From: JBFMAE01 sp040756085
Lineage (GTDB): Bacteria; Desulfobacterota; BSN033; UBA1163
Length of the DNA: 21,358 nucleotides
Assembly (NCBI GenBank): GCA_040756085.1
Contig: JBFMAE010000207.1
Location: 1-21,358 of the forward strand
Direction of reading: 5' to 3'
Numbering within the stretch: the stretch's first letter is position 1; every line of letters begins with the position of its first letter. Made by a program: the position numbers and the translations under genes. Below are positions 14,181-21,358 of this stretch, in pieces. Under the pieces are notes generated by a model. It worked only from the letters and a program-made list of their open reading frames with translations. It was not told where the DNA came from and searched no databases.

Positions 14181-14324
14181 AATTCACCTCGGGACCATAT
14201 TGCCCACCCTATGAATGGTGAAAGGGTTGAAGGATATTAACGAATGGCCTTTGTTTTGATAGGAGATTACTGAAACATAAGGAAAAAGTCAATATCAAGA
14301 AGAAATCTCACTTCTGATAAAAAT

Positions 14325-14347
14325 GGGAGGCTAAAGCCTCCCCTACC
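14325..14347. repeat. Partial second copy of repeat family A
   Basis: GGGAGGCTAAAGCCTCCC and the following CTACC are identical to 1554-1576. Downstream, GTCGCCCCCAATAAATGCGGGGCTAC looks like a diverged remnant of the GTCGCCC half of the same element in altered order. Confidence 0.7.
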
Positions 14348-14435
14348 TTCTCCTTTTGTCGCCCCCAATAAATGCGGGGCTACATAATCCTTGGGATTGC
14401 TTCGGGTGGCCTTGTCAGCCTCGCAACGATACCTT

Positions 14436-14939
14436 TTATGTCTGTTCTTTGAGATACCAGTCCATTCTGAAATATTGAAGCAATTCATGGAATTTCTCTA
14501 AATGGAGAGGATCTCTCGACATTCCAAAAAGATGGGTTTTGCAAGAGCAGTCAGTAGAACCAAATCCGGGGGTAACCCATTCAGTGATTTTTGATAAGGC
14601 TTTAGCAATCTCACACTCCAGTCGGATTGAGGAACGAATAGCTAATACAGAATGAAATTCAGCTACTGCCCTCAGTTCATCAATGTGCCAATGATGCTTT
14701 TTTCTTAAACGCTTGTGTCGTTCCATCCTTTTGGTGAGATGGGTCATAGCAGACCCTACATAAATATAAAATCCCTTTTTAAAAGAAATTCTACCCAATT
14801 TCCCAATCTTAATTTTTTGTCTTCTCTTCAGATTCAAGATCAAGAGGTAACTCCCTCGGTCTTTGACCTCTTCTTCAACATAGTGCCATGGGATTTCAAG
14901 AGCCCCGACGCTATTTTCCATGTTTATCTTTATTAACAC
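14436..14939 (-). CDS. GIY-YIG family protein, DUF123 type
   Basis: The protein has 167 residues starting at GTG (14937-14939), with GAGG at a 6-base spacer on the minus strand; an internal ATG six codons later is the alternative. The core motifs GSYLLIL, KKGFYIYVGSAM, RMERHKR, HWHIDELR and STDCSCKTHLF are the typical elements of the DUF123 branch of GIY-YIG-like domains, found alone or attached to endonuclease III. DUF123 is seen mostly in archaea, thermophiles and some anaerobic bacteria. The biochemical role is not established; a nuclease or DNA-repair connection is inferred from fold family only. It is a single-gene unit flanked by repeats and a terminator. Confidence 0.82.
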   Translation of the reverse strand: MLIKINMENSVGALEIPWHYVEEEVKDRGSYLLILNLKRRQKIKIGKLGRISFKKGFYIYVGSAMTHLTKRMERHKRLRKKHHWHIDELRAVAEFHSVLAIRSSIRLECEIAKALSKITEWVTPGFGSTDCSCKTHLFGMSRDPLHLEKFHELLQYFRMDWYLKEQT

Positions 14940-15093
14940 ACTTGTTTCCTCTTACTCCACCCCACTTTTAACCTCTCCCCTACTCGCTGTCACGCAGGCG
15001 TCAATGGAGATCGAGAAATGGTTTATTTGAATGTTTGTTCTTGGAGTGGAGTCTTTTATTGAAAATGGATCATGAAAATAATAAAATGTTTAA

Positions 15094-15981
15094 ATGATGC
15101 GATTGCCGACGGCCATTTTAGAAAGGAAAAAGTTGCCGAGGATCATCTTTTCGATCCGGCCTTCAATCCCTTTCAGTCATCAGAAAATTTATCTCTTCAT
15201 GAAGAGGGCTTATGAATTGGGAGTCTGGTATTTTGATCTTCCCTCGGTGAAGCATCTTGAATCGTATAAAGAGTTAAAAAGTTTAACCAATGATGATGCC
15301 CTGATGGGCCTCTGTCATCTGGAAGTGGAGGAAGGAGTCTCTTTTTTAGGAAAACCTTTCCATCGTTTTGAATCCAAAATCGTCTCAACGATCAAAAAGG
15401 GTCTTCTCCCATCTCATTCCCCTCGAAATATTTTACCCTTCTCCTCCTCGACCGAGGTCTTTACACAAAAAGAGATTGACCGGTTCACGTTCGATCTTCC
15501 CCGCTTTGACAGAGCCCTCTCTCTCTTCAACCCCGAGGAATCCCCATTTCTTCTCATAGGAGAAAGATATGGTGATTGGCTTCTGGCATTGGGCCGGATT
15601 GACCTTCTGAAGGAGATGGTGATCAGCGTCAGGGAGAAAGGATTTATTCCCATTTTTTCAGGCCAATGGACGACCTTTGTCCTTCCAAAAGCAAAACCCC
15701 TTGATGTGGCGGCCTATGCCATCCCCATCAATAGAAAATGGAGCCTCTTCGATTGGACCCAAGCCTGCAATCTGATCAAAAAGTTTGATAAACCCGTGAT
15801 CAGTCTCAACCCCTTAGCCGATGGGAAACTTTTGAAAAAACCAGAAAAGGCCTTCACCTTTCTCTTTGAGGAATTGAAAATTCATGCAGCGATTGCAGAG
15901 GTTACTTCGGAAGAAGAAGTCAAGAAGATACTCGAGGCAATGAAAGCATTCCCTTCTCTCATCCCCCACCAAAAAACATGA
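15094..15981 (+). CDS. Conserved hypothetical protein, possible barrel-fold (aldo/keto-reductase-like) remnant
   Basis: The protein has 295 residues and no confident family. Segments such as RAYELGVWYFDLPS, FIPIFSGQWTT, KPVISLNPLADGKLL and a final EVTSEEEVKKILEAM echo the strand-loop pattern and C-terminal end of aldo/keto reductases or another (beta-alpha)8 barrel, but no catalytic Tyr/Lys/His set could be identified. Two adjacent ATGs (15094, 15097) are possible starts, and no good ribosome binding site is visible. A ten-codon frame (15065-15097) ends in ATGA overlapping the start, so coupled translation is conceivable. The 3' end overlaps the convergent lipid-kinase gene by 23 bp. Soluble, no signal peptide. 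Confidence 0.6.
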   Translation: MMRLPTAILERKKLPRIIFSIRPSIPFSHQKIYLFMKRAYELGVWYFDLPSVKHLESYKELKSLTNDDALMGLCHLEVEEGVSFLGKPFHRFESKIVSTIKKGLLPSHSPRNILPFSSSTEVFTQKEIDRFTFDLPRFDRALSLFNPEESPFLLIGERYGDWLLALGRIDLLKEMVISVREKGFIPIFSGQWTTFVLPKAKPLDVAAYAIPINRKWSLFDWTQACNLIKKFDKPVISLNPLADGKLLKKPEKAFTFLFEELKIHAAIAEVTSEEEVKKILEAMKAFPSLIPHQKT

Positions 15982-16531
15982 TCGCACCGGCCACAAGGGG
16001 AATCGTGAGATTGTCGTCCACCATGATAGGGAGAACCTCGATGACCGTAGCCCCCAGTGCGGCAAGGCTTCCCCAAAACCGATTCAAATTGGGATAAAGC
16101 CAGACGATCAATAAAGAGGAGAAAAAGAAGGCCATGCTTCCCTCGAGGGTCTTTCCGAAGATTGACCTCTTCCCAATTCCCTTTCCTACAAGGGCTGCAG
16201 CCGTATCTGAAAGGATCAAGATGAGCAGACTGGTGATGGCAATCGGTTTTGGAAAGAGGAGGATGACCAGGAGAGTGGAGAAAAGAAAATATGTGGATCC
16301 CATCAAAGTCCCTCTCTCTTCTTCTCTCAGAACCTTCCCCAGAAAATATTTCCTGAAAAGAGAAGCCATTCCAGAATGGTAGTGGCGAAGGAGATCAACC
16401 GATAGATAACATAAGAAGAAAGGGACGAGGAAGAGGAGAACCGTTTCCTCAGAAGTCATCGCATATCCAAAAGGAATGATCAGCGTTCCCAGATGGACAA
16501 TCTTTCTTTTGATCTCAACGCCGGTAATCAT
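15959..16531 (-). CDS. CTP-dependent diacylglycerol/polyprenol kinase family membrane protein (DGK1/SEC59/VTE5 type)
   Basis: The protein has 190 residues with about six membrane helices. Family hallmarks are the N-terminal EIKRKIVHLG, LSDTAAALVGKGIGKRSIF and GKTLEGSMAFF, the conserved DTAA...G..GK...GKSLEG block of phosphatidate cytidylyltransferase-like lipid kinases. The substrate could be diacylglycerol, a polyprenol or phytol-type alcohol. The start ATG (16529-16531) is one base after the stop of the pseudouridine synthase gene (TGAGATG), with AAGG upstream, so translation is probably coupled. It is the last gene of a minus-strand housekeeping operon and its end overlaps a convergent gene by 23 bp. 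Confidence 0.85.
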   Translation of the reverse strand: MITGVEIKRKIVHLGTLIIPFGYAMTSEETVLLFLVPFFLCYLSVDLLRHYHSGMASLFRKYFLGKVLREEERGTLMGSTYFLFSTLLVILLFPKPIAITSLLILILSDTAAALVGKGIGKRSIFGKTLEGSMAFFFSSLLIVWLYPNLNRFWGSLAALGATVIEVLPIMVDDNLTIPLVAGAIMFFGGG

Positions 16532-16532
16532 C

Positions 16533-17354
16533 TCAAACCTTCTTAGTTCGGAGTTCGCCTGCCGCAGGCAGGGAGTATTTAGTTCGGAGTTTAATTCTTT
16601 CTGGTTTTGACCCCGAACTCCGAACTCTGAACTCCGAACTTAAGACTTTGAGTTTCTTCATCTCTTCAGGTGTGAGATAGCGGAATTGACCGATGGGGAG
16701 GGTTCCCAGCCGGATCGGACCGAATTCGACCCGTTTCAATTTCAGAACAGGGTGGCCGATGGCTGAAAATATCCTCTTCACCAGACGGTTTCTTCCTTCT
16801 GTCACTACAACCTGAATCCAGCAGTTTTTCTCCCTCTGGTGGAGGATGCGATAGGAAACTACGCTCGCCTTTCCATCTTCGAGCATCACTCCTCTCTTCA
16901 GCCGGATCAGTTTTTTCTCTTCCGGAACTCCTCCCACCTTCACCCAATAGGTTCTCGGGATCATATACCTTGGATGGGAGAGCGTGTGTGTGAGATCGCC
17001 GTCATTGGTAAGAAGGAGAAGTCCTTCCGCATCGAAATCGAGACGTCCCACCGGATAGACCCGCCCTTTCATCTTTTTAAGGAGATCCATTACGGTCGGC
17101 CTTCCCATAGGGTCTTTCACGGTGGAAAGATATCCTCTTGGTTTATTTAGGAGGAGAGTGATCTTGGGTTCAAAACAAGTGAGTCTTTTCCCATTTACTT
17201 TGATATGGTCTTTCAAAGGGTCGGCTTTGAATCCCAGTACATCGATGACTTTGCCATTGACCGTCACCCTCCCTTCAATCACCATTTTCTCCGTTTCTCT
17301 TCTTGAGGCGATCCCGACCCTGGTTAAAATTTTCTGTATCCGTTCTAATGGCAA
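16533..17354 (-). CDS. rluB: rRNA pseudouridine synthase, RsuA/RluB family, with repeat-derived C-terminal tail
   Basis: The protein has 273 residues beginning with TTG (17352-17354) preceded by AGG at about 7 bases. The N-terminal S4 RNA-binding domain (ERIQKILTRVGIASRRETEK, residues 4-60) is followed by the pseudouridine synthase domain with catalytic Asp106 in PVGRLDFDAEGLLLL and TEGRNRLVKRIF. It would modify 23S or 16S rRNA; RluB is favoured by overall form. The conserved domain ends near residue 236. Residues 239-273 (SSEFRVRSSG... onward) are encoded by a repeat cluster at 16545-16640 and look like an acquired, probably unstructured tail. The gene starts 9 bases after scpB, a common bacterial arrangement. 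Confidence 0.92.
   Translation of the reverse strand: MPLERIQKILTRVGIASRRETEKMVIEGRVTVNGKVIDVLGFKADPLKDHIKVNGKRLTCFEPKITLLLNKPRGYLSTVKDPMGRPTVMDLLKKMKGRVYPVGRLDFDAEGLLLLTNDGDLTHTLSHPRYMIPRTYWVKVGGVPEEKKLIRLKRGVMLEDGKASVVSYRILHQREKNCWIQVVVTEGRNRLVKRIFSAIGHPVLKLKRVEFGPIRLGTLPIGQFRYLTPEEMKKLKVLSSEFRVRSSGSKPERIKLRTKYSLPAAGELRTKKV
16545..16640. repeat. Four-copy 11-mer repeat cluster in the 3' end of rluB
   Basis: AGTTCGGAGTT occurs at 16545-16555 and 16581-16591. Its exact reverse complement, AACTCCGAACT, occurs at 16616-16626 and 16630-16640. A small CTGCC/GGCAG hairpin lies at 16559-16571. The cluster can fold into a long stem and encodes the last ~35 residues of the rRNA enzyme. Confidence 0.8.
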
Positions 17355-17363
17355 TTGAAATCC

Positions 17364-17972
17364 TTATTCCCCCGCCTCGGTGATAGGAGGACTTTCATCA
17401 GGCTTGATTTCCCTGTCTTCATTCCTTTCCTTGTGTATCTCTTCTGCTGCTGGCGGAGGTTGTAATTCTTTGAGGGTGGGAAGATCAGAAAGCGAGTTAA
17501 GACTGAACAGCTCAAGAAATGTCTTGGTGGTCCCATAGATGATCGGACGCCCAGGAAGGTCCTTACGGCCCATGATCCTGATTAATCCTTTCTCCAAAAG
17601 CGTTCGAAGGACCCATCCCGAATCCACACCACGGATCTCCTCAATCGCAGGCCGGATGACCGGTTGGCGATAAGCCACAATGGCTAAGGTTTCTAAAGCG
17701 GACTGGCTCAACTTAACGGGCTTCGCCTTTTTCAGCCGGGCGATCCATTCGGCCCACTTCGGTTTGGTTCGAAACTGGTATCCACCCGCAATTTCCACCA
17801 GCTCGACTCCTTTGGAATCATCCTCATACTCCTTCTTAATCCGATGAATTTCTTCTATGATGGCCTCTTGGTTCGTCTGGGGCAGGATTGCAACAAGGGT
17901 TTCGAGCCGGATGGGAGAATCCGAAACAAAAAAGAGGCCTTCCAGTATTGGTTTGATCTCAAAATCATTCAT
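17364..17972 (-). CDS. scpB: Segregation and condensation protein B
   Basis: The protein has 202 residues. ScpB is the winged-helix dimer subunit that works with ScpA and SMC in chromosome condensation. Characteristic segments are the N-terminal EGLFFVSDSPIRLETL, the LVEIAGGYQFRTKPKWAEWI segment, and LSQSALETLAIVAYRQPVIRPAIEEIRGVDSGWVL, which is the family signature, then GRPIIYGTTKTFLELF. GGAG lies 6 bases before the ATG. The C-terminal 35 residues are acidic and low in complexity. scpA, usually directly upstream, is absent here; hfq takes its place 56 bp away. Confidence 0.96.
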   Translation of the reverse strand: MNDFEIKPILEGLFFVSDSPIRLETLVAILPQTNQEAIIEEIHRIKKEYEDDSKGVELVEIAGGYQFRTKPKWAEWIARLKKAKPVKLSQSALETLAIVAYRQPVIRPAIEEIRGVDSGWVLRTLLEKGLIRIMGRKDLPGRPIIYGTTKTFLELFSLNSLSDLPTLKELQPPPAAEEIHKERNEDREIKPDESPPITEAGE

Positions 17973-18028
17973 GATGAACTCCGATTTCCAACCCTACCCT
18001 CCTCCTTAGGGAGGATGAGTACTTTATC

Positions 18029-18256
18029 CTATTTCGCTTCTGAAAAATCTAATTTCTGGCCAGGTGAAATGGAGCAGATAGCATGTTTATAGATCAACTG
18101 GTCAGCCTCTCCCCGGAGGACAATGCAGAAGTTGTCAAAGCTGACAATTACCCCTTCGATCTTACGGCCGGTGGTTAATTCGACGGTCACATGGTTTCGA
18201 TCCCGTCGGATTCGGTTGAGAAACTGATCTTGGACATTAATCTGATTCTTCACCAT
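18029..18256 (-). CDS. hfq: RNA chaperone Hfq
   Basis: The protein has 75 residues. The Sm1 motif (VQDQFLNRIRRDRNHVTVELTTGRKIEGVIVSFDNFCIVL) and the Sm2 motif YKHAICSISP are clearly recognisable. YKHA carries the conserved Lys-His of Hfq, and the rim Arg patch is represented by RIRRDR. The C-terminal tail is short, as usual outside gammaproteobacteria. It follows miaA by 6 bases in the widely conserved miaA-hfq order. GGAGG lies about 12 bases upstream, within the end of miaA. It would promote sRNA-mRNA pairing as a hexamer. Confidence 0.97.
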   Translation of the reverse strand: MVKNQINVQDQFLNRIRRDRNHVTVELTTGRKIEGVIVSFDNFCIVLRGEADQLIYKHAICSISPGQKLDFSEAK

Positions 18257-18262
18257 GACGAT

Positions 18263-19192
18263 TTACCCTCCTCTCCTTAAAAAGGACGTGATCTCCAGGA
18301 ATATTTTCTGCCGGTCAGTGGATTCATCCCGCCAACGGACCTCTGGATCGGTTTTAAACCATGTCCACTGCCGCTTTGCATAATGGCGGGTATCCCTTTT
18401 GATCTGTCTGACCGCCTCATCCCATCCGATCTCCTTTAAAAGAAATTGAACCATCTGTTTATAACCCAAACTCCGCATCGGCTTCAATGCAGGACCATAG
18501 CCCATTTTCATGAGCCCTCTTACCTCTGGAAGAAAGCCTCTTTCGATCATCTGATCAACTCTCTGTTCGATCCGGCGATAGAGCGTTGCCCGGTTTGTCT
18601 CCAGTCCTATTTTTAAACTAAGATAGGGTTTCTCTCCGAAACGATGTTGTTCCCGGTAGAAAGAGATGGGGGTTCCTGTTGAATCGAAAACCTCCAGAGC
18701 CCGTATCGTTCGAAAGAGATCGTGAGGATGAAGGTTAGAAGCCGTTTGGGGATCGACGTTCTTCAATCTCTGATAGAGAAATTCGCCCCCCTTCTCTTCT
18801 ACTTCCTGTTTCAATTTTTCTCTCACGGCGGGATCAATTTTAGGGCTGGCGAAGAGCCCCTGAGTGAGAGTTTTGATATAGAGTCCGGTTCCACCCACCA
18901 CCCAGATGGGTTTTCCGTCCTGGTATAATTGATCGATCGTCTTCCGGCCTAGTGTTCGGTAAAGGTTAGCATGAAAGGGTTGATCAGGATTTACCAAATC
19001 GATCATGTGGTGTCGAACTCTTCTCTGTTCATCCGGTGTGGGTTTGGCAGTACCGATATCCATGTGTCGGTAGACCTGCATAGAATCAGCACTGACGATC
19101 TCACCCCCCAATTCCTCCGCCAATTCGATGGCCAGCTTGGACTTCCCCACTCCCGTCGGACCGAGGAGGATCACCACCCTGGGTCGTTCCAT
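18263..19192 (-). CDS. miaA: tRNA dimethylallyltransferase
   Basis: The protein has 309 residues from the ATG at 19190-19192, which has AGGG at a 6-base spacer; an ATG at 19210 adds six residues but has no ribosome binding site. The P-loop LLGPTGVGKSKLA is followed by SADSMQVYRHMDIGTAKP, VGGTGLYIKTLTQGLF and the DLFRTIRALEVF and MRSLGYKQMV segments of the IPP transferase family. It adds the dimethylallyl group to A37 of tRNAs reading UNN codons. It is first in the minus-strand operon miaA-hfq-scpB-rluB-lipid kinase. A MITE-like element lies 71 bp upstream of this start, between it and the divergent regulator gene. Confidence 0.96.
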   Translation of the reverse strand: MERPRVVILLGPTGVGKSKLAIELAEELGGEIVSADSMQVYRHMDIGTAKPTPDEQRRVRHHMIDLVNPDQPFHANLYRTLGRKTIDQLYQDGKPIWVVGGTGLYIKTLTQGLFASPKIDPAVREKLKQEVEEKGGEFLYQRLKNVDPQTASNLHPHDLFRTIRALEVFDSTGTPISFYREQHRFGEKPYLSLKIGLETNRATLYRRIEQRVDQMIERGFLPEVRGLMKMGYGPALKPMRSLGYKQMVQFLLKEIGWDEAVRQIKRDTRHYAKRQWTWFKTDPEVRWRDESTDRQKIFLEITSFLRRGG

Positions 19193-19536
19193 TTCAATCC
19201 CTGTGGTCATATGGAGTCGATTTTAATGAATCTAAAAATAGACTTCAAGTGGAAAGTAGTAAACCCCGTTAGAAATTCCAGTGGGGCATTAAACCCCGCC
19301 GGAATTATTCTGAAATGTAACCCCGCTGCAGAGCAGCGGGGCATTATTTCTAACGGGGTAAAGTACTGGAAAAAATTTTCTTGAAATTGGAATTCAATTT
19401 ATATAAGATAGAATCAATTTAACTGTCCTGCATTACGACTGCCTGCAAGCAGGCGGGGCAGGCCCCACGTTCATCAATGGTTCCCATTCATCCAATACCT
19501 TAATTTTTTTAAGATTTTATTTTAGAGGAGTCCCGT
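19193..19536. other. Divergent intergenic region between miaA and the GAF-Fis regulator
   Basis: This stretch of 344 bp holds the family B element (19263-19359), a candidate promoter for the rightward gene (TTGAAA at 19381-19386 and TAAGAT at 19404-19409, spacer 17) and a perfect GCCTGC-AA-GCAGGC hairpin at 19441-19454. An open frame from 18971 to 19384 in this area reads through miaA antisense and the repeat, and is not a gene. Confidence 0.6.
19263..19359. repeat. MITE-like element (family B), copy 2, 97 bp
   Basis: Perfect 14-bp terminal inverted repeats are ACCCCGTTAGAAAT (19263-19276) and ATTTCTAACGGGGT (19346-19359). Internal hairpins include CCCCGCTG/CAGCGGGG at 19321-19341 and a GGGGCATTAAACCCC dyad. 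It contains no coding capacity for a transposase. Copy 1 at 14038-14138 shares the ends and size but not the interior. Confidence 0.8.
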
Positions 19537-20352
19537 ATGTCTTCTCTATCCTCTGCCGGTCTTTTATCAAATCCTGAATTGAGGAGCCTCTACGAAATTT
19601 CCCAGATTCCCGGACCTCAGACCACCCTTCAAGATTACTTTAACGGAGTGATGGCAATCCTGTCTGATTATTTTCCAATCGGTTATTCAGTCCTTTTACT
19701 TCACGATTCTCAAAAGGATTCCCTGTATGTGGAAGCCCTCTATGGAATCGAAAGGTATGTTCATCCCCACAGTTGCAGTTGCCAAAAAGGCGTGATGGTT
19801 AACGTCCTCGAATCTCGGAAACCCGCAGCGATTCAGAATTTGAACCAAGAACCGCTTTATGAGGAGGTGATGAAAGGGACAAAACGGATTGAGAAGCTCC
19901 GGCCTCCTCTGCTCTGCATCCCTCTCATTTCAGATGATAAATCGATCGGTGTGATCAATATCAATTCTCTCTACGGGCCTAGAATTGAATTTACTGAAGA
20001 TTTTCAGTTCCTCTCCATTCTTTCTGCCATCCTAACCCCGGTGATTATAAATTACCAGTTGAAGAGAAATGAACCTCCTCAGAGGTCTGGCAAATCGAAG
20101 GCAAAAACTTCTTTTTTGGATGAGATCCTGGAGCAGAAACTGACCGAAGTCCTGAACAGAATCGATCCTTATGTGGAATCGAAGGCTAAGATGGGTCTCC
20201 TCGACGATATCATTGCCGTTGTGGAGAAGATCCTTATCAAATCGGCCTTAGAAAGAATGGGAAATGTCCAGGTCTCTGCTGCACAATTTTTAGGAATCAA
20301 TCGAAACACCCTTCGGAAGAAGATGAAGGATTTTAAGATTAAAACCCGCTAA
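19537..20352 (+). CDS. GAF-domain protein with C-terminal Fis-type helix-turn-helix
   Basis: The protein has 271 residues. AGAGGAG (19524-19530) precedes the ATG by 6 bases. Residues about 20-175 form a GAF sensor domain (YFPIGYSVLLLHDS, CIPLISDDKSIGVININS). A linker follows, and residues about 225-271 form a Fis-type DNA-binding helix-turn-helix (EKILIKSALERMGNVQVSAAQFLGINRNTLRKKMKDF). This is the sensor and DNA-binding ends of a NifA/NtrC-type enhancer-binding protein without the AAA+ sigma54 domain. It could bind DNA without opening promoters, or depend on a partner. A CSC motif (HPHSCSCQKG) in the GAF domain could bind a metal or be redox-active. A terminator follows 50 bp downstream. Confidence 0.82.
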   Translation: MSSLSSAGLLSNPELRSLYEISQIPGPQTTLQDYFNGVMAILSDYFPIGYSVLLLHDSQKDSLYVEALYGIERYVHPHSCSCQKGVMVNVLESRKPAAIQNLNQEPLYEEVMKGTKRIEKLRPPLLCIPLISDDKSIGVININSLYGPRIEFTEDFQFLSILSAILTPVIINYQLKRNEPPQRSGKSKAKTSFLDEILEQKLTEVLNRIDPYVESKAKMGLLDDIIAVVEKILIKSALERMGNVQVSAAQFLGINRNTLRKKMKDFKIKTR

Positions 20353-20399
20353 TCCAATTGCGGAATGCAGATTGGGGAATTCGTAGGAAGGAAAAATGT

Positions 20400-20427
20400 A
20401 GGGCCTGTTCATCGAACGGGCCTTTAT
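20400..20427 (+). terminator. Rho-independent terminator after the GAF-Fis gene
   Basis: AGGGCCTGTTC pairs with GAACGGGCCT around an ATC loop, followed by TTATT. The T-run is short but the stem is strong, and it lies in the gap before the QueG-like gene. Confidence 0.7.
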
Positions 20428-20458
20428 TGGGTTCAATTCTAAAAAGAAAGAATCAAAA

Positions 20459-21160
20459 ATGTCTATTGCCCAGAATAATGTTGAAAAGATAAAAACACTC
20501 TGCCTTCAATGGGGAGGTTCACTCTTTGGAGTGGCGGACATTCGTTCTTTCAAAAAAGATGACATCCTTCTTCCCCCTACATTGACCGATCAACTCTATT
20601 TTGGTATCTCCGTGGGATATCACCTCTCTGATGCCGTTCTGGAAGGGATCGAAAACCAGCCCACCCCTCTCTATTTTCACCATTACCAGAGGGTCAATAT
20701 CCTTCTGGACACCATCGGGCTGATCGTGACTTCAGCGATTCAGGGTCTTGGATATCAGGCAATGCCCATTCCTGCCTCTCAAATTGTGGATTGGAAAAAT
20801 CAAAAAGGCCACCTCTCCCACAAGCATGTGGCCAGGGCAGCGGGGCTGGGGTGGATTGGGCGGAATAACCTTCTCGTCAACAAAATATTTGGATCGCGAA
20901 TTCGTCTCGTCACCATCCTCACCAACCTTCCCCTTGTGATCGACTCCCCTACTTCAAAAGACTGCGGTTCCTGTCGGGCTTGCCTATTGGTCTGCCCAAC
21001 AGGAGCGATTGCAGAGCAACAGGCGGACTTCGATCACCTTCGATGTTACGAGCAACTGAGAGCCTTTGCCAAAACCCTCCATTTCAGCCATAATATCTGT
21101 GGTGTCTGTGTGAAGTCCTGTAAAGGGTACAAGGGGTCAAGTGGCCACGGGGTCAAGTGA
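20459..21160 (+). CDS. QueG-like double-[4Fe-4S] protein (epoxyqueuosine reductase-related)
   Basis: The protein has 233 residues. The central HKHVARAAGLGWIGRNNLLVNKIFGSRIRLVTILTNLPL matches the QueG signature KPLAVRAGLGWIGK...FGS...LGEILT. Cluster I is CGSCRACLLVCPTGAI. The second cluster uses the RCYEQLR cysteine with CGVCVKSCK; the last motif lacks the usual CPWN sequence. True QueG proteins are longer, around 300-380 residues with a larger corrinoid-binding N-terminal domain, so this is a short relative that may reduce another substrate. Its last residues fall in a short GGGTCAAGTG direct repeat. It lies 66 bp before mnmG, another tRNA-modification gene. Confidence 0.75.
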   Translation: MSIAQNNVEKIKTLCLQWGGSLFGVADIRSFKKDDILLPPTLTDQLYFGISVGYHLSDAVLEGIENQPTPLYFHHYQRVNILLDTIGLIVTSAIQGLGYQAMPIPASQIVDWKNQKGHLSHKHVARAAGLGWIGRNNLLVNKIFGSRIRLVTILTNLPLVIDSPTSKDCGSCRACLLVCPTGAIAEQQADFDHLRCYEQLRAFAKTLHFSHNICGVCVKSCKGYKGSSGHGVK

Positions 21161-21226
21161 AAAACCAAAATATTTGAAACTTGAACCCATGAACCCTTGA
21201 ATCCTCGAACCCTGGATAGCATTTTT

Positions 21227-21358
21227 ATGAAAGATTTCGATGTCATTGTGGTCGGCGGAGGACATGCTGGAATCGAAGCCTCCCTGGCCTGTGCCCGGAT
21301 CGGGCACCCTACCCTTCTCATCACTCAAAAAGTCGAACAGATCGGTTATATGTCCTGT
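21227..21358 (+). CDS. mnmG: MnmG, tRNA U34 carboxymethylaminomethyl modification enzyme, N-terminal fragment
   Basis: The frame starts at ATG 21227 and runs off the window after 44 codons. The N-terminus, DFDVIVVGGGHAGIEASLACARIG, carries the MnmG FAD-binding Rossmann motif GGGHAGIEA. The following PTLLITQKVEQIGYMSC is also typical of the family. MnmG works with MnmE on wobble uridine. The rest of the gene is outside the window. Confidence 0.95.
   Translation, partial: MKDFDVIVVGGGHAGIEASLACARIGHPTLLITQKVEQIGYMSC

Larger units (their letters stand above)
13974..14435. other. Intergenic region rich in repeats, no gene seen
   Basis: This 462-bp stretch separates the recombinase 5' end from the 3' end of the GIY-YIG gene. 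It contains a small dyad GGAATT/AATTCC (about 13994-14013), a MITE-like element (14038-14138), a bidirectional terminator (about 14148-14180) and a partial copy of repeat family A (14325-14347). Short open frames here are formed by repeat DNA and have no support. Confidence 0.6.

Noticed and set aside
18971..19384. 137-codon plus-strand frame crossing the miaA start region
   Set aside because: Its first part is antisense to miaA and its end is the translated family B repeat, so it is not a gene.

Overview
The window looks like part of a chromosome from an anaerobic, redox-rich bacterium of the Desulfobacterota ('Deltaproteobacteria') type, or a close relative such as a Nitrospirota-like lineage. 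This is inferred from the many iron-sulfur and CCG-domain electron-transfer proteins, the miaA-hfq pair, and the many short palindromic repeats between genes. No rRNA, tRNA or CRISPR array is visible.

Layout. (1) 1-1381: the 3' part of a two-cluster iron-sulfur subunit and a complete FAD/NAD-binding subunit. They form a soluble electron-transfer pair like the beta/gamma subunits of sulfhydrogenases or the A/B subunits of anaerobic sulfite reductase. (2) 1849-8987: a co-directional redox cluster. It holds a Tat-exported molybdopterin oxidoreductase, a four-cluster iron-sulfur subunit, an NrfD/PsrC membrane anchor, a small ferredoxin, a tiny membrane protein and a membrane protein fusing a NarI-like domain to an HdrD-like domain. 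(3) 9219-11795: a GlcD-GlcF type fusion (FAD-linked hydroxyacid dehydrogenase plus CCG iron-sulfur domains). (4) 11796-14180: an accessory patch with a Phd/RelE-type toxin-antitoxin pair, a dense set of nested inverted repeats, an unusual tyrosine recombinase and a MITE-like element. (5) 14436-15981: a GIY-YIG (DUF123) protein and an unrecognised, possibly barrel-fold protein. (6) 19192-15959, minus strand: a housekeeping run miaA-hfq-scpB-rluB-CTP-dependent lipid kinase. (7) 19537-21358: a GAF-Fis regulator, a QueG-like iron-sulfur protein and the start of mnmG.

How the genes fit together. Genes 1849-6184 match the architecture of a complex iron-sulfur molybdoenzyme: exported catalytic subunit, electron-wire subunit, quinone-interacting anchor. 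The HdrD/NarI fusion and the GlcDF fusion next to it suggest electrons moving between a cytoplasmic hydroxyacid or flavin donor, membrane quinone and a periplasmic Mo enzyme. The Mo substrate cannot be named: an Asp lies where related reductases carry Cys.

The most unusual non-gene signal is how heavily palindromic repeats occupy this region. At least four families are visible. One copy sits in frame inside the recombinase gene and another supplies the C-terminal tail of the pseudouridine synthase.
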